From Adhaeretor mobilis (GTDB lineage: Bacteria > Planctomycetota > Planctomycetia > Pirellulales > Lacipirellulaceae): DNA of 64,000 nt. This document shows positions 27,978-37,251 of this stretch, one piece after another. A program made the position numbers and the translations under genes. Numbering within the stretch: position 1 is the first letter of the stretch; each line of letters starts with the position of its first letter. The notes under the pieces are model-generated. The model did not search any database. It was given only the letters and a program-made list of their open reading frames with translations, and was not told the DNA's origin. The stretch is taken from the NCBI RefSeq assembly GCF_007741515.1, contig NZ_CP036263.1:2791501-2855500 (forward strand), read 5' to 3'.

Positions 27978-28712
27978 TCAACCGGCGGGCCGGTCTCGCA
28001 GTTCTGCGCTGGCGGCGATCGTGGTGAATCCTTCGGTAATCCTTCCGCCAATATCGGGGGCACTGATGTCGGAGTCGTAGCTATCTGTGCGGGGAGCTTT
28101 CACACTGTTCTCCAGACCGGCGCTTTTCAGCTCCGATTGCTTCTCAATGCTGTCGAACAAACGGCGGAACTCACGCCGCGCTCGATATAACGTTGCTTCA
28201 ACCGCCTTCTCAGTTTCTTCTAGTCGCGTGGCGATTTCCTTAACACTCATGTTTTCTACATATTTCAATTCCAACGCCACGCGCTGCCGATCGGGAAGCT
28301 CTTCAAGAATCGCCACCACGGCTGCTTGCCGCTCGGCTGTTTCCAAGGGGACGCTAGGTCCATCGGCTGGGGGCGACTGCTTCGCGCGAAGTTCCACCTG
28401 ATGATACGCGTTGCGTTTACGTTTCGCCTTACGGAAGTAGTCCGCCGACTTATTTCGCACCACGGCCCGCAGCCAAGCAGCAATGGGCGTTTGCTTCAGG
28501 TCGACTGCGTTGCCGCTGTTTTCATCTAGGGCGCGTAGCAGGGCGAACATGGTCTCAGCGACCACATCCTCAGCCTCGTGAGCATTGTGCAGCAGCGCAT
28601 ACGCGTAGCGCCAGGCCGTAGGCACATGCCGCGCATACAGCATCTGCCACGCGTCAGCGCAATGCTGCCGTGCCCGTCGCACTAATTCGGCGTCGCTCAG
28701 TTCGCATTCCAA
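27978..28712 (-). CDS. ECF-type RNA polymerase sigma factor
   Basis: The 244-residue protein contains sigma region 2 (DAWQMLYARHVPTAWRYAYA, LHNAHEAEDVVAETMFALLR, AWLRAVVRNKSADYFRKAKR) and region 4 (LEELPDRQRVALELKYVENM, SVKEIATRLEETEKAVEATL, YRARREFRRLF), separated by a short linker, with no region 3, hence ECF type. A C-terminal extension of about 55 residues follows region 4. It is co-transcribed with the membrane anti-sigma-like gene that starts at its stop codon. The target promoters are not apparent. Confidence 0.9.
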   Translation of the reverse strand: MECELSDAELVRRARQHCADAWQMLYARHVPTAWRYAYALLHNAHEAEDVVAETMFALLRALDENSGNAVDLKQTPIAAWLRAVVRNKSADYFRKAKRKRNAYHQVELRAKQSPPADGPSVPLETAERQAAVVAILEELPDRQRVALELKYVENMSVKEIATRLEETEKAVEATLYRARREFRRLFDSIEKQSELKSAGLENSVKAPRTDSYDSDISAPDIGGRITEGFTTIAASAELRDRPAG

Positions 28713-28884
28713 GAGTTGTTATTGTCCAAGTCGTGCCCCAGCCGCTCGCGGCTTAGCAGCACCGCCATTGGCCGTTCCAATTGGGGCAATTTCTCCGCTA
28801 TCTGCCATGCCAACCGTTAAATCGCCGCAGCCAGGAGTATCACGCAACAAAAGACTTGAAAATCGAAGAAAAACTCGCAGCTCC

Positions 28885-28992
28885 CTACTTATTCTTCTTA
28901 GCGTTCTTAAGCGCCCGCTTTTCCTTGGGCGTCTTCTGAGCCTTCTTCTGTTGTTCTTTTTTGCCTTTGTCTCTACTACCTTTGTCACCCAT
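28885..28992 (-). CDS. Conserved 35-residue lysine-rich protein
   Basis: The ATG at 28992 encodes MGDKGSRDKGKKEQQKKAQK followed by TPKEKRALKNAKKNK. I recognise this as a small, highly charged protein type that recurs in many bacteria, usually annotated hypothetical. An adequate AGAGUAACUCUC context precedes the start. It is probably disordered and might bind nucleic acid; function is unknown. The longer frame to 29160 is not coding-like. Confidence 0.6.
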   Translation of the reverse strand: MGDKGSRDKGKKEQQKKAQKTPKEKRALKNAKKNK

Positions 28993-29164
28993 GAGAGTTA
29001 CTCCGCGTAAAAGGGGGGCGTCGATGCGTTTGGCGACAACCAAACGACTGTGGTCAATTGAGCATGTTTGGTGGCAGGATGCTAGAACATGCCTGCCCTT
29101 GCCCTGCCGTAAGCAAAGAAACTGGGCGGTTCTAGCCCACGCATCAGATGCGTGCAGCAATCAT

Positions 29165-29227
29165 AACCCGAAGCGTAAGCGAGGAAGAAGCAGCGTTCGG
29201 TATTCTGCCTCGCTTACGCTTCGGGTT
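29165..29227. repeat. Palindromic repeat of the AACCCGAAGCGTAAGCGAGG type
   Basis: Left arm 29165-29184 (AACCCGAAGCGTAAGCGAGG) is the exact inverse of right arm 29208-29227, with a 23-base loop. This is, as I know it, a common dispersed palindrome of planctomycete genomes whose translations read NPKRKRG. It may be a mobile non-coding unit. Confidence 0.9.
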
Positions 29228-29878
29228 GCGATTAATTCTTGAGGGCCAAACTGCCCACTGCCCCTGCAAAGTTGGAAGAGCCGAAAAAAAGGATGGACGT
29301 CCATCATTCGAGCCAGTCAGGGCGATCCCTCGAACCTGGCCGTTCGTCGGCCCTGGAGAACCGCGTTCGCGATCACTGCTACTTTGTGCTTGCACGGCAA
29401 CTCCCGGGGAACGATGTCGATACCAACGGACGAGCTGTTCAAGTTGCCTTGCGAACACGTTTCGCAGCCCGCCGCAGTCTTCCTAAGAGCCGCCGTCGAA
29501 CTTGTGCCATTGTACGCATATTGGAACTGCGCTCAGCAACGATTTTTGGCCACCTGTCATTATGGTGTGGGGATTTCGTCTAGGAATGCCCCACGCAGAG
29601 ACGCGGAGGGCGCAGAGTTTTGGGGGGGGCAGAATTGACGATGGAGGGTCGTCTCCTAACGCGTGTCGGTGTCGGCACGACAAGAGGTAAGTTCGGGGTG
29701 GGCACCAAACTTCGCGTACTCCACGGCGCTCTCAGGAAAACTCTGCTGGGCAAGTCAGCGAGGGCACCCGGCGTATTATGCCAAATCCCAGCGCCGCTTT
29801 GCGGCGCAAAAGATCGATTGGTATGATTGGGTTCCACCAATGTAAATTCCGTCCATGTCTAGTTGTCCGTGTTAATTC
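29228..29878. other. Intergenic region with repeat fragments
   Basis: About 650 bp with no supportable gene. It holds a CACGCAGAGACGCGGAGG repeat-like piece near 29592 and a perfect hairpin GCGCCGC-ttt-GCGGCGC near 29790-29806. The promoter for the nuclease-like gene at 29879 would lie at the right end. Confidence 0.4.
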
Positions 29879-30385
29879 ATGTTGATTATCAACGATCGTA
29901 AATTTGTTCTTGCTAAATTTGATACTGAAGACGAGCTTGAGCGTGTCGTCGTTGCCAACGCAGAGTACATTTTTGGGCCGTCGTCCATCTATCTTCCAAA
30001 ATCATTAATACGCACCCCTGACGGTACGGGAACGATACCCGACGGATACGCAATCGATCTTGATGGACTTAGTTGGTATATCGTTGAGGCAGAAGCGAGT
30101 CAGCACAGCGTATGGAGCCACATCGCCCCACAAGTTGCTAAGCAAATCATTGCTGCTAACAACCCTGCCACGAAACAAAAACTGATCAGGACCGTGATAG
30201 ACCGTGTTCGCGACGACGAATCATTGCAGGATAAATTCGCCGAACAGAACATAGAGCCAATCGATTACCATCAGGTGCTTGCTCAAATATTTGCAGCGGA
30301 TCCAATCATTGGAATGCCCATCGACGCCGTGAAGAACGACCTTCGAGAATGGGCGGCAACGCTCAAAGTCGACGTACGGCTTTGA
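29879..30385 (+). CDS. PD-(D/E)XK nuclease-like protein, interrupted by TGA
   Basis: The 168 codons to the first stop have the look of a restriction-type PD-(D/E)XK fold: EDELERVVVANAEYIFGPSS, then IPDGYAIDLDGLSWYIVEAE, where an aspartate (PDGYAIDL) and an E-x-E pair are spaced as in that superfamily, and SHIAPQVAKQIIAANN. The frame continues without shift past the TGA at 30383 into protein-like sequence ending in a RAMA-like domain, so this is probably the N-terminal part of one about 316-codon gene. It stands alone, close to feoAB. Function is uncertain. Confidence 0.6.
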   Translation: MLIINDRKFVLAKFDTEDELERVVVANAEYIFGPSSIYLPKSLIRTPDGTGTIPDGYAIDLDGLSWYIVEAEASQHSVWSHIAPQVAKQIIAANNPATKQKLIRTVIDRVRDDESLQDKFAEQNIEPIDYHQVLAQIFAADPIIGMPIDAVKNDLREWAATLKVDVRL

Positions 30386-30829
30386 GTCGTCCAGAAGTAT
30401 GTTAAATTCAATAATCCGCAGAACGTTGTATACGAAACTCCCGAGGAATTTCGTCCTGTTTTTGACGCATCACCCTATGAGTCGAGAACAACTGCACAGG
30501 TCGCCTGATACGACGTTTCAATTTCTGACCTCATCGAGGCGAACTTAATTTCCGTTGGCCAACGTCTAGTCATGCCCTGCAAACCGAGGAACAGAGAGCA
30601 AAAGGTGTACGAAGCTTTCATTCTAGATGATGGCTTACTACAAGTCTTGGGACGGTCTTTCTCCGCGCCAAGCTACGCCGCATTGTTTGGTATTCAAGAC
30701 GCTGGTAGTTCACGATCGACCGTCAACGGCTGGACGGCTTGGAGACTCGGCGACGGTTGCACCTTGGCAGACATTCGGGATCAGTGGTTGTCTGATGGCG
30801 ACGGTCACGTAGACGCTAACTTAAGCTAA
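30386..30829 (+). pseudogene. In-frame continuation of the nuclease-like gene with a RAMA/DUF4357-like domain
   Basis: Reading on in the frame of the upstream gene gives VKFNNPQNVVYETPEEFRPV, then a second TGA at 30506-30508, then YDVSISDLIEANLISVGQRL and a C-terminal block YEAFILDDGLLQVLGRSFSA, STVNGWTAWRLGDG, TLADIRDQWL. The last part resembles the RAMA (restriction enzyme adenine methylase-associated, DUF4357-like) domain. Both interruptions are TGA and no frameshift is needed. Two nonsense mutations are the simple explanation. Confidence 0.6.
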
Positions 30830-31321
30830 GACTTCAATGCACTCGAGCACGCCAAGTGCCTACGCCTTCTCCGTTACCTCAACGCACGGGTGTCACAGCT
30901 GGCTGGCACAGTAGTGCGTTAAAGCGTGTAGTTGGTAGCTGAGAGCGGCCTCGATTACGACCCGCGAGTGACTTTCCCCAGCCTCATCGAAGTCGTGTGA
31001 AGCACTAGGATGAGCGAGGCGAAATCCACGAGATGAGGTTCTCTTGCTACCGTCGGCTTGGTCTTTTGGAAGAGGTCAACGCGTAGGGAACACCAAAGAC
31101 CTCTTGTGCTTCGCACACCGACACTTGTCCGAACCATCCGAGTGAAGTGTCAACACCGCAGGCGGACGAAGTGTCGGTGCTATCCGCTGGGAGTGCTGTG
31201 TTTGGCTTTTCCTGGGCAGCACCTATTGGTCTTTTCCTCCGAGTCGAGTAGGATTTACTGTCAGTTTGAGATCCAATCTCAATAGCCGCCGCCTGTTTTT
31301 GAAGCTAAGGTTTCCCGCCAA
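30830..31321. other. Intergenic region before feoA
   Basis: About 490 bp. No gene is supported. Several short repeats of GTGTCGGTG and GAAGTGTC are seen at 31120-31185. The feo promoter should lie near the right end; I could not identify a convincing Fur box. Confidence 0.4.
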
Positions 31322-31576
31322 GTGACTCCCCGCCTGAAGAGTGGTTCCGTGGTTGATCCCGCACCGCTTTCCGAAGCCCCGCCTGATTGCTTGCTTCGCG
31401 TCGTCCGCGTCGAGGTTGATCCCGCTGACATGGGACGCGTGAAAGCCCTCGGCATTTGCGTAGGTCGTCAGGTGACGGTCGTGCAGCGTGGGGACCCGCT
31501 TGTGATTCGCATCGTCGGTACCCGCCTTGGGATTTCATCGCACTTAGCATCCGCCGTGTTCGTCAAATCAGCATAG
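31322..31576 (+). CDS. feoA: FeoA family protein
   Basis: FeoA is a small SH3-like cytosolic protein required for FeoB-dependent ferrous iron uptake. The GTG start gives 84 residues with the typical DCLLRVVRVEVDPADMGRVK, ALGICVGRQVTVVQRGDPL and VIRIVGTRLGISSHLASAVF pattern (the loop ending before A-x-x-I/V). feoB follows after 94 bp in the same direction. The start codon is not fixed by a clear ribosome site. Confidence 0.85.
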   Translation: MTPRLKSGSVVDPAPLSEAPPDCLLRVVRVEVDPADMGRVKALGICVGRQVTVVQRGDPLVIRIVGTRLGISSHLASAVFVKSA

Positions 31577-31670
31577 CGAAGTTTTCAGTACTGATATCTA
31601 CTCACCAGTAGTCCCGGCTGGTGATTCAAGTTCCACAAATTTCCTTACGCACAAGTCTTCGATCTGTCAA

Positions 31671-33731
31671 ATGTCCACCGCCGATATTTATCTTCCTGTG
31701 ATTGATGCCGACGACATGGGGCCTGGCAACGCATCGAGGGCAGACGATCCACTCTCGGCGGAAGTCACCAAACCGGTGGTCGCGTTGGTGGGAAATCCGA
31801 ATTCAGGAAAAACCTCGCTCTTCAATCGACTCACGGGCTTGCGCGCTCATACAGCCAACTTCGCTGGAACTACCGTCGAACATCGTCGCGGAACGGTGAC
31901 CTTCGGCGAGCAGGCGGTCGAACTGGTTGATCTTCCAGGGCTCTACAATCTCGATGCGGACACGCCCGACGAGCGGGTGGCCTGCGAGGTGATCCGCGGT
32001 GTGGATCGCTCAGGCAAGAGTCAACCAGCGCCTGACTTGTTGATTCTTGTGATTGACTCGACCAACCTCCAGCGCAATCTGTTCCTTGCGAGTCAATTGA
32101 TAGAAGTCGCCAAGGAAACTGGCAGCCCCGTAGTGGCAGCGCTCAATATGAGCGACCTTGCCAAGAGACACGGGCTGCAGATTGATGCGGAACAACTTTC
32201 CACCGACTTAGGATGCCCGGTCATTCCACTTTCAGCCCGTACCGGAGCTGGACTTGAGCAGTTGAGTACGGCCGTCGTTGAGTCGCTGCACGCTCCGGTG
32301 GCCCCCAGCGTGAACACACAATGTTCGTGTTCGGGTTGTCATGGGTGCGGCTTCGCTCAACGTTACGATTGGGCTGAAGGCGTTTCCCAGAAAGTGGTCA
32401 AAGAGGGTAGCGACTCCCTGGGACGCAATACCCAACGGATCGACCGCTTCCTAACGCATCGGTTGATTGGCTTGGCTGGGTTTGCCGTGGTGATGTTCTT
32501 CACTTTCTGGCTCATCTACAGTTTGGCCGCCTATCCGATGGACTGGATTGAGTCGCTCATGGCGGGAGCGGGCAATCAACTGTCGCGGTGGTTACCTGCG
32601 GGTGACATGCTGAGCTTGTTGGCTGACGGAATCATCGGTGGCGTGGGGGGCGTACTCGTTTTTCTGCCACAGATATGCTTGCTGTTTTTTATGTTGGCTC
32701 TGTTAGAAGACTCGGGTTATTTGTCACGAGCTGCGCTGGTGATGGATCGGCTCATGAAACGTGTTGGTTTGCCCGGCAAGGCATTCGTGCCGATGCTCTC
32801 TGCCCATGCGTGCGCGATTCCGGCGATCATGGCGACTCGCGTAATTGAAGATCGCCGCGATCGGCTGGCGACAATTCTAGTGCTGCCACTGATGACTTGT
32901 TCCGCACGCGTCCCGGTTTACGCCATGCTGATCGCCCTGTTGTTTTCCAACCAACCGCTACTAGCTGCCGCTGTATTTACAGGGGCTTACGCCTTGGGAA
33001 TTGTCGCGGCACTGGCGATGGCCTGGGTTTTCAAGCGTACAATTCTCCCCGGCAACGCTCGACCGCTGTTGATCGAGCTGCCCGATTACAAATGGCCGTC
33101 ACTTCGCAATGCGCTGTTGCAAACCTACGATCGCTCGATGGTCTTCGTGAAGAATGCGGGTGGGGCAATTCTGGTGATATCCATCGTGATGTGGGCCCTG
33201 GCGACCTATCCCAAGACAACGCTGGAGGATTTGTCGCCAAGTGCGAGGAGTGAAATCACCGTACTCCAAGACAATGGCGATACCGAAGCTGCGGAGAACT
33301 TGCTCGCAGAGCGTCAACTAGAACACTCGTTCGCTGGTCGAATTGGGCAAGGAGTGCAGCCGCTACTTGCTCCGCTGGGGTTCGATTGGAAAATGAGCGT
33401 CGGAGTGGTCAGTTCGTTCGCCGCACGTGAAGTCATCGTCTCCACACTATCGATTCTCTACGGGCTGGGAGATGAAGGGGACGAAGCAGCGCTGACCGGT
33501 CGACTCCGAGCCTCGACGGATAGCCAGGGCGAACCTTCCTTCACGACCCCGGTCTGTCTGAGTCTGCTCGTGTTTTACGTGCTAGCAATGCAGTGCCTGC
33601 CTACGCAAGTCATCACCAAACGCGAGACGGGCAGTTGGGGCTGGGCCTCCTTCCAATTCGGCTACATGACCGCGCTGGCTTACGTGGCAGCACTGATTAC
33701 CTTCCAAACTGCTTCAGTCATTGTCGGTTAG
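31671..33731 (+). CDS. feoB: Ferrous iron transporter FeoB
   Basis: FeoB imports Fe2+ across the inner membrane and has an N-terminal GTPase. The 686-residue protein carries G1 VGNPNSGKTSLFNRL, G2 TTVEHRRG, G3 VDLPGLYNL and G4 NMSD, then the membrane domain with two Gate motifs (LSAHACAIPAIMATRVIEDR and the second around SSFAAREVIVSTLSILYG). A cysteine-rich insertion, CSCSGCHGCGF, lies between the G domain and the first helix. Slightly shorter than E. coli FeoB (773). Operon with feoA. Confidence 0.95.
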   Translation: MSTADIYLPVIDADDMGPGNASRADDPLSAEVTKPVVALVGNPNSGKTSLFNRLTGLRAHTANFAGTTVEHRRGTVTFGEQAVELVDLPGLYNLDADTPDERVACEVIRGVDRSGKSQPAPDLLILVIDSTNLQRNLFLASQLIEVAKETGSPVVAALNMSDLAKRHGLQIDAEQLSTDLGCPVIPLSARTGAGLEQLSTAVVESLHAPVAPSVNTQCSCSGCHGCGFAQRYDWAEGVSQKVVKEGSDSLGRNTQRIDRFLTHRLIGLAGFAVVMFFTFWLIYSLAAYPMDWIESLMAGAGNQLSRWLPAGDMLSLLADGIIGGVGGVLVFLPQICLLFFMLALLEDSGYLSRAALVMDRLMKRVGLPGKAFVPMLSAHACAIPAIMATRVIEDRRDRLATILVLPLMTCSARVPVYAMLIALLFSNQPLLAAAVFTGAYALGIVAALAMAWVFKRTILPGNARPLLIELPDYKWPSLRNALLQTYDRSMVFVKNAGGAILVISIVMWALATYPKTTLEDLSPSARSEITVLQDNGDTEAAENLLAERQLEHSFAGRIGQGVQPLLAPLGFDWKMSVGVVSSFAAREVIVSTLSILYGLGDEGDEAALTGRLRASTDSQGEPSFTTPVCLSLLVFYVLAMQCLPTQVITKRETGSWGWASFQFGYMTALAYVAALITFQTASVIVG

Positions 33732-33845
33732 GTGATTGAGGAACGCCTTGGACTCTCAGTATTCCTCTTGCCGATAGATACAGATGTCGATAATTACGTT
33801 GTTCTAGTGCGACAATTACCTCGACTACCCCGTACCGTCACCTGC

Positions 33846-34526
33846 ATGAGTTCCGCTATGGCCAGTGCTAGCAACCGCTCGCTTCTCACTTTAGTTACAT
33901 TCAGCATGCTTACTGCGAGCGTGTTCACGACACCGGCAACCGCGCAGCAATACTACTACCAGCCCAACCAAAGCTACTATCGCAACGACACCCGCGAAGG
34001 CACGGTTGTGGGTGGTGGCATTGGGGCGTTGACCGGCGCGCTGATCGGCGGCAGCAAGAACTGGGAAGGCGGAGCGCTTATCGGTGCGGGTGTCGGTGCA
34101 CTCACAGGACGAGCACTCGGCAGCGCACAGGATAAGGCAGACTACCAGCAGACTGCGGTGGGAAATTCCATTGCCAACCAGGCGAACGCCCAGGCCGCCG
34201 CCCAAGCGGTCACGAACTACGACCTGACCCAAATGACCGCCGCCGGATTGAGCGACGACCTGATCATCAGCACGATACAAAGCCGCGGCGGGCGCTTCGA
34301 CATGAGCCCTGATGGTTTGATCGCCCTGAAGCAAGCCGGCGTGAGCGATCGCGTCGTACTGTCCGCCCAGCGAGCGAGCGGCCGTGCCGTGCCCACGCCC
34401 GTCAACCCCAGGCCAGTCGTGCAAGTGGACCGACCGGCACCGGTGTATCTGAAACCGGCTCCTGTGATCCACTATTACCACGGCCCGCGGCACCATTATC
34501 ATCATCGATACCATGGGCGCTGGTAG
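33846..34526 (+). CDS. Secreted glycine-zipper protein with His-rich tail
   Basis: The ATG at 33846 gives MSSAMASASNRSLLTLVTFS, a signal peptide cut near ATAQQ; the earlier frame start at 33732 abuts the feoB stop and is not needed. The 226-residue product has a glycine zipper (GGGIGALTGALIGGSKNWEG, GAGVGALTGRALGSAQD), an alpha-helical middle (LSDDLIISTIQSRGGRFDMS) and a C-terminal Pro/His-rich segment (HYYHGPRHHYHHRYHG) that could bind metal. Envelope localisation is inferred. Its closeness to feoB may be coincidental. Confidence 0.7.
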   Translation: MSSAMASASNRSLLTLVTFSMLTASVFTTPATAQQYYYQPNQSYYRNDTREGTVVGGGIGALTGALIGGSKNWEGGALIGAGVGALTGRALGSAQDKADYQQTAVGNSIANQANAQAAAQAVTNYDLTQMTAAGLSDDLIISTIQSRGGRFDMSPDGLIALKQAGVSDRVVLSAQRASGRAVPTPVNPRPVVQVDRPAPVYLKPAPVIHYYHGPRHHYHHRYHGRW

Positions 34527-34762
34527 TGAGTCGAACTTCAAGCGACGCGAGGTTATCCGGAACAATAGTTCTGAGGTGCGGCCAAGAACCATAGGCCGGG
34601 GTGCTTGAGCACGACCGTCCGGTAGAAGCGGATGCAACACGGGGAATTCTCGAGAGAAAGTGCAAATCGACGACCTAGTCAGCCGGTCGAAATTTGGTAA
34701 AATGCCGTTTCGTGTTTCGCACGGGCTTAATTCTAGCCTTTGCCAATCAAGAGATTTTTCAC

Positions 34763-34836
34763 GCACCCCTAGCTCAACTGGATAGAGCATCGGACTACGA
34801 ATCCGAAGGTTGGAGGTTCGAATCCTCCGGGGTGTA
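34763..34836 (+). tRNA. tRNA-Arg (anticodon ACG), integration site of the accessory element
   Basis: A cloverleaf folds over 74 bases: acceptor GCACCCC pairs with GGGGTGT, D arm GCTC/GAGC, anticodon stem TCGGA/TCCGA with loop CTACGAA (anticodon ACG), T arm GGAGG/CCTCC with TTCGAAT, discriminator A; no encoded CCA. The 3' half also encodes, on the other strand, the last residues of the integrase, so this half is the likely attachment core. Confidence 0.95.
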
Positions 34837-35185
34837 CTCGACTTGCGTCGATTCTTCGTTCTCGGTGTACCTAGGTACGGTCGAGAGCTTTTCTCGAATG
34901 ACGCCAGCAGAGCGTTGGACTTTCGAGGGGGCGTAATGTCGCCGTGTTGTCTCGACGCTAGCGTGACGCATCACAGCGGCGACTTCACGCTCAGGCACAC
35001 CCGAGCTTATTAGCCTGTCTGCGCAGCTACGTCTCAAGTCATGAGCGCTGGCGAACTTTGCCGCCTTAGCTCCACTTGCCGGCTGAACGACGACGCCAGC
35101 TCGTTTTCCGATTTCGCTAATCACCTTGCCAACCCATTCGGGACTGAGCCGAGCAGAAGACTTATTCCTGCTGTGCTTGCTTCTA
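34795..35185 (-). pseudogene. Tyrosine integrase, C-terminal part (split by IS630)
   Basis: This part encodes the catalytic end of a phage-type tyrosine recombinase: SPEWVGKVISEIGKRAGVVV, HDLRRSCADRLISSGVPERE (H-x-x-R), VMRHASVETTRRHYAP (H and the tyrosine nucleophile). It ends in EDSNLQPSDS, with the stop inside the tRNA-Arg gene on the opposite strand. Removing the IS and one TA copy joins RSKHSRNKSS to the upstream AFNP, restoring one 421-residue frame with 36206-37082. As it stands it has no start. Confidence 0.85.
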
Positions 35186-36205
35186 GAGCAACTTACCTTT
35201 ATTCGTATCGACAAATCTGGTAGAAATCCGAGCAATCCAAGGAGGGATTGCCATGCAAGCATTATCACTAGATTTACGAACGCGGATAGTCACAGCTTAC
35301 GAAGCCGATGAAGGGAGTTATGAAGTGATCGGAGAACGGTTCTCGGTCAGCCCTTCTGTCGTCGGTAAGCTGGTGCGCCAGAAGCGAGACTTAAACACGT
35401 TAGCACCGCAGGTTCACTTGCGCGGTCGCAAACCGGCAGTTTCTGGAAAGCTGGAGACGAAGTTGCGTGCTCATTTGAAAAAGCATCCCGATGCTACCGT
35501 CCTGGAACGTCGCGATGCTCTGGGGCTGAAGTGTTCCGAAAAGACACTTTGGCAGACGCTGCGTAAGATGGGCTGGCGATACAAAAAAAATCCTCGCGTG
35601 CCGCAGAGCAGGACCGCAGCGATGTCGTCGTAGCGCGTCAAGACTGGCACGCGACTCAAGAAACGGTTGATGCGGAGCGTCTTGTCTTTCTGGACGAAAC
35701 CTGCTTGAAGACCGATCTGACTCGAATCCGTGGTTGGGCCGAAGGGGAAGATCGACTGCTCGAAGCGATTCCCAGCGGTAAGTGGAAAACCAATACCTTG
35801 GTGCAGGCGGTGGCGTTGGATGGCACGCGTGCCGCGATGGTGCTGGATGGCCCGATGAACGGAATCTGTTTCACGGGCTTCTGTCAGTGGTTATTAGCTC
35901 CCGCCTTGCATGCGGGCGACTTGGTGGTGATGGATAACCTTTCCAGCCACAAATCGGATTTGGCTGTAGCGTCGATTGAAGCGGTGGGTGCGGAGGTGGT
36001 TTACTTGACTCCCTACTCACCGGACCTGAATCCGATCGAGAATGTCTTCTCGAAGGTCAAGCAATTGATACGCGGCTTGCGACCACGCAGTCTCAAGAAA
36101 ATTGTCGAGGCGGTGCAGCAAGTACTTCCACAAATTACCCTCGACAATCTAGAAGCCACCTTCAGGCACTGCGGATATACCGTTACGTAAAAAAGTAAGT
36201 TGCTC
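35186..36205 (+). mobile_element. IS630-family insertion sequence in the integrase gene
   Basis: The 1,020-bp element has inverted ends GAGCAACTTAC (35186-35196) and GTAAGTTGCTC (36195-36205) and is flanked by a duplicated TA (35184-35185 and 36206-36207), the target of IS630/Tc1/mariner transposases. It carries one transposase gene read through a frameshift. Perfect ends and target duplication suggest a recent insertion. Confidence 0.92.
35253..36190 (+). CDS. IS630-family transposase (two frames, probable -1 frameshift)
   Basis: The first frame (35253-35633) holds an HTH domain: MQALSLDLRTRIVTAYEADE, GERFSVSPSVVGKLVRQKRD, LKCSEKTLWQTLRKMGWRYK. The second frame (35705 to 36190 as an isolated ORF; open from the A run in the -1 frame) holds the DDE domain: VFLDETCLKTDLTRIRGWAE, LVVMDNLSSHKSDLAV and YSPDLNPIENVFSKVKQLI. 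Eight A residues at 35583-35590 lie at the point where the frames can join by a -1 slip (YKK to KSSRAAEQD). This arrangement is typical of IS630 elements, so the element may be active. Confidence 0.88.
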
Positions 36206-37082
36206 TAGGGTTGAATGCCCAGCCATCCCGAGCATCTTCTGGTGTCTCCAGAAGAACCTGCTCGAATCGAGGTAACATCGGTATCTCTTCCTCCGTGTCG
36301 TTCTTTTGCATTGGGGCGGGTACCGATAGGACGGGATAGGGGCCGAAACCCCAGGCAGGTACGATATATTGCTTGTCAGTCCAATGAACGTTCAAAAGCT
36401 CGCCTAGCCTGAGACCCGATTCCCAGAGTCCCCAAAGGACTCGTTTCCATGAGTCGGAGGCTGCCTCTCCAACAACGCATTCGGTTGCTGCCACCATCCG
36501 ATCAAACTCTTCGCCAGTGATTGGTCGGCCCTTCATGTGTCGCAGCTTGCTCGTCTTAATGGGTATTACTTTGGGGACAACCTCAAGCCATCCCATTATC
36601 GCCGCAAAATTTAGGCAAGCACTTACATTTGCCATGTACGTCTTTACCGTATGACTTGAACGCGGGAGCCCAGTTCTACTTTCCTCACCGGAATGGAGTC
36701 GATTCTTCAAGTCCTGTAGTGCTTCACTGCTTGCCAGATCCGACAGAGTTTTGGGTTTTAGAATGCGCTCCACAACATCCAGCCGCGATTCAGCATCTCG
36801 TCGAGAACTATTCCGAAGTTCCACTAGCTTCAAGTCGGAGTAGCGATCTCGGAATTCCTGCCAGGGCATGTTCGGACCGGCTGCACTTCGCTTGCGCGGC
36901 TTGGCATCCTGCCCGAGAAGCAATTTGGCTTCTAGCTCTTTCTTTTGACCTTCAGCCTGCGATTCGTCATGGGTACCAGTCGAAATACGAATCTCTCGGT
37001 TTTCGACAGGGCAAGTGTAGCGAAGTTGGATTGGGCGGCCCTTAGGTTTGGCCATGCGAACTTTCGGTGGTTGCTTCTTCAT
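36206..37082 (-). pseudogene. Tyrosine integrase, N-terminal part (split by IS630)
   Basis: The ATG at 37082 has a GGAG seven bases upstream. The sequence carries the arm/core-binding region (YTCPVENREIRISTGTHDES, WQEFRDRYSDLKLVELRNSS, SHTVKTYMANVSACLNFAAI) and the first catalytic arginine in LWGLWESGLRLGELLNVHW. It runs into the IS at AFNPR, after which the frame reads IS sequence. Together with 34795-35185 it formed the integrase of the element; the gene is now probably inactive unless the IS excises precisely. Confidence 0.87.
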
Positions 37083-37251
37083 TAGGATTCTCCGAAGTGT
37101 GGAAAGGGAGTAGAAAGCCCATTGCCATAGAACCCCTTAAGTTCTCAGGGTCTAGGGCGTTGGACAATCAGAAAACTGGACTGCGCGTGCTTGAACGCTG
37201 GGGCTGGCGATCACCATGCTATAGCTTCTGCCGGTCTCTACAGCGAAACGC

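Noticed and set aside
30830..31321. Fur box upstream of feoA
   Set aside because: No sequence close enough to the GATAATGATAATCATTATC pattern was found.
33891..34790. 299-codon minus-strand frame
   Set aside because: It runs antisense through the glycine-zipper gene and into the tRNA; composition fits a shadow frame.
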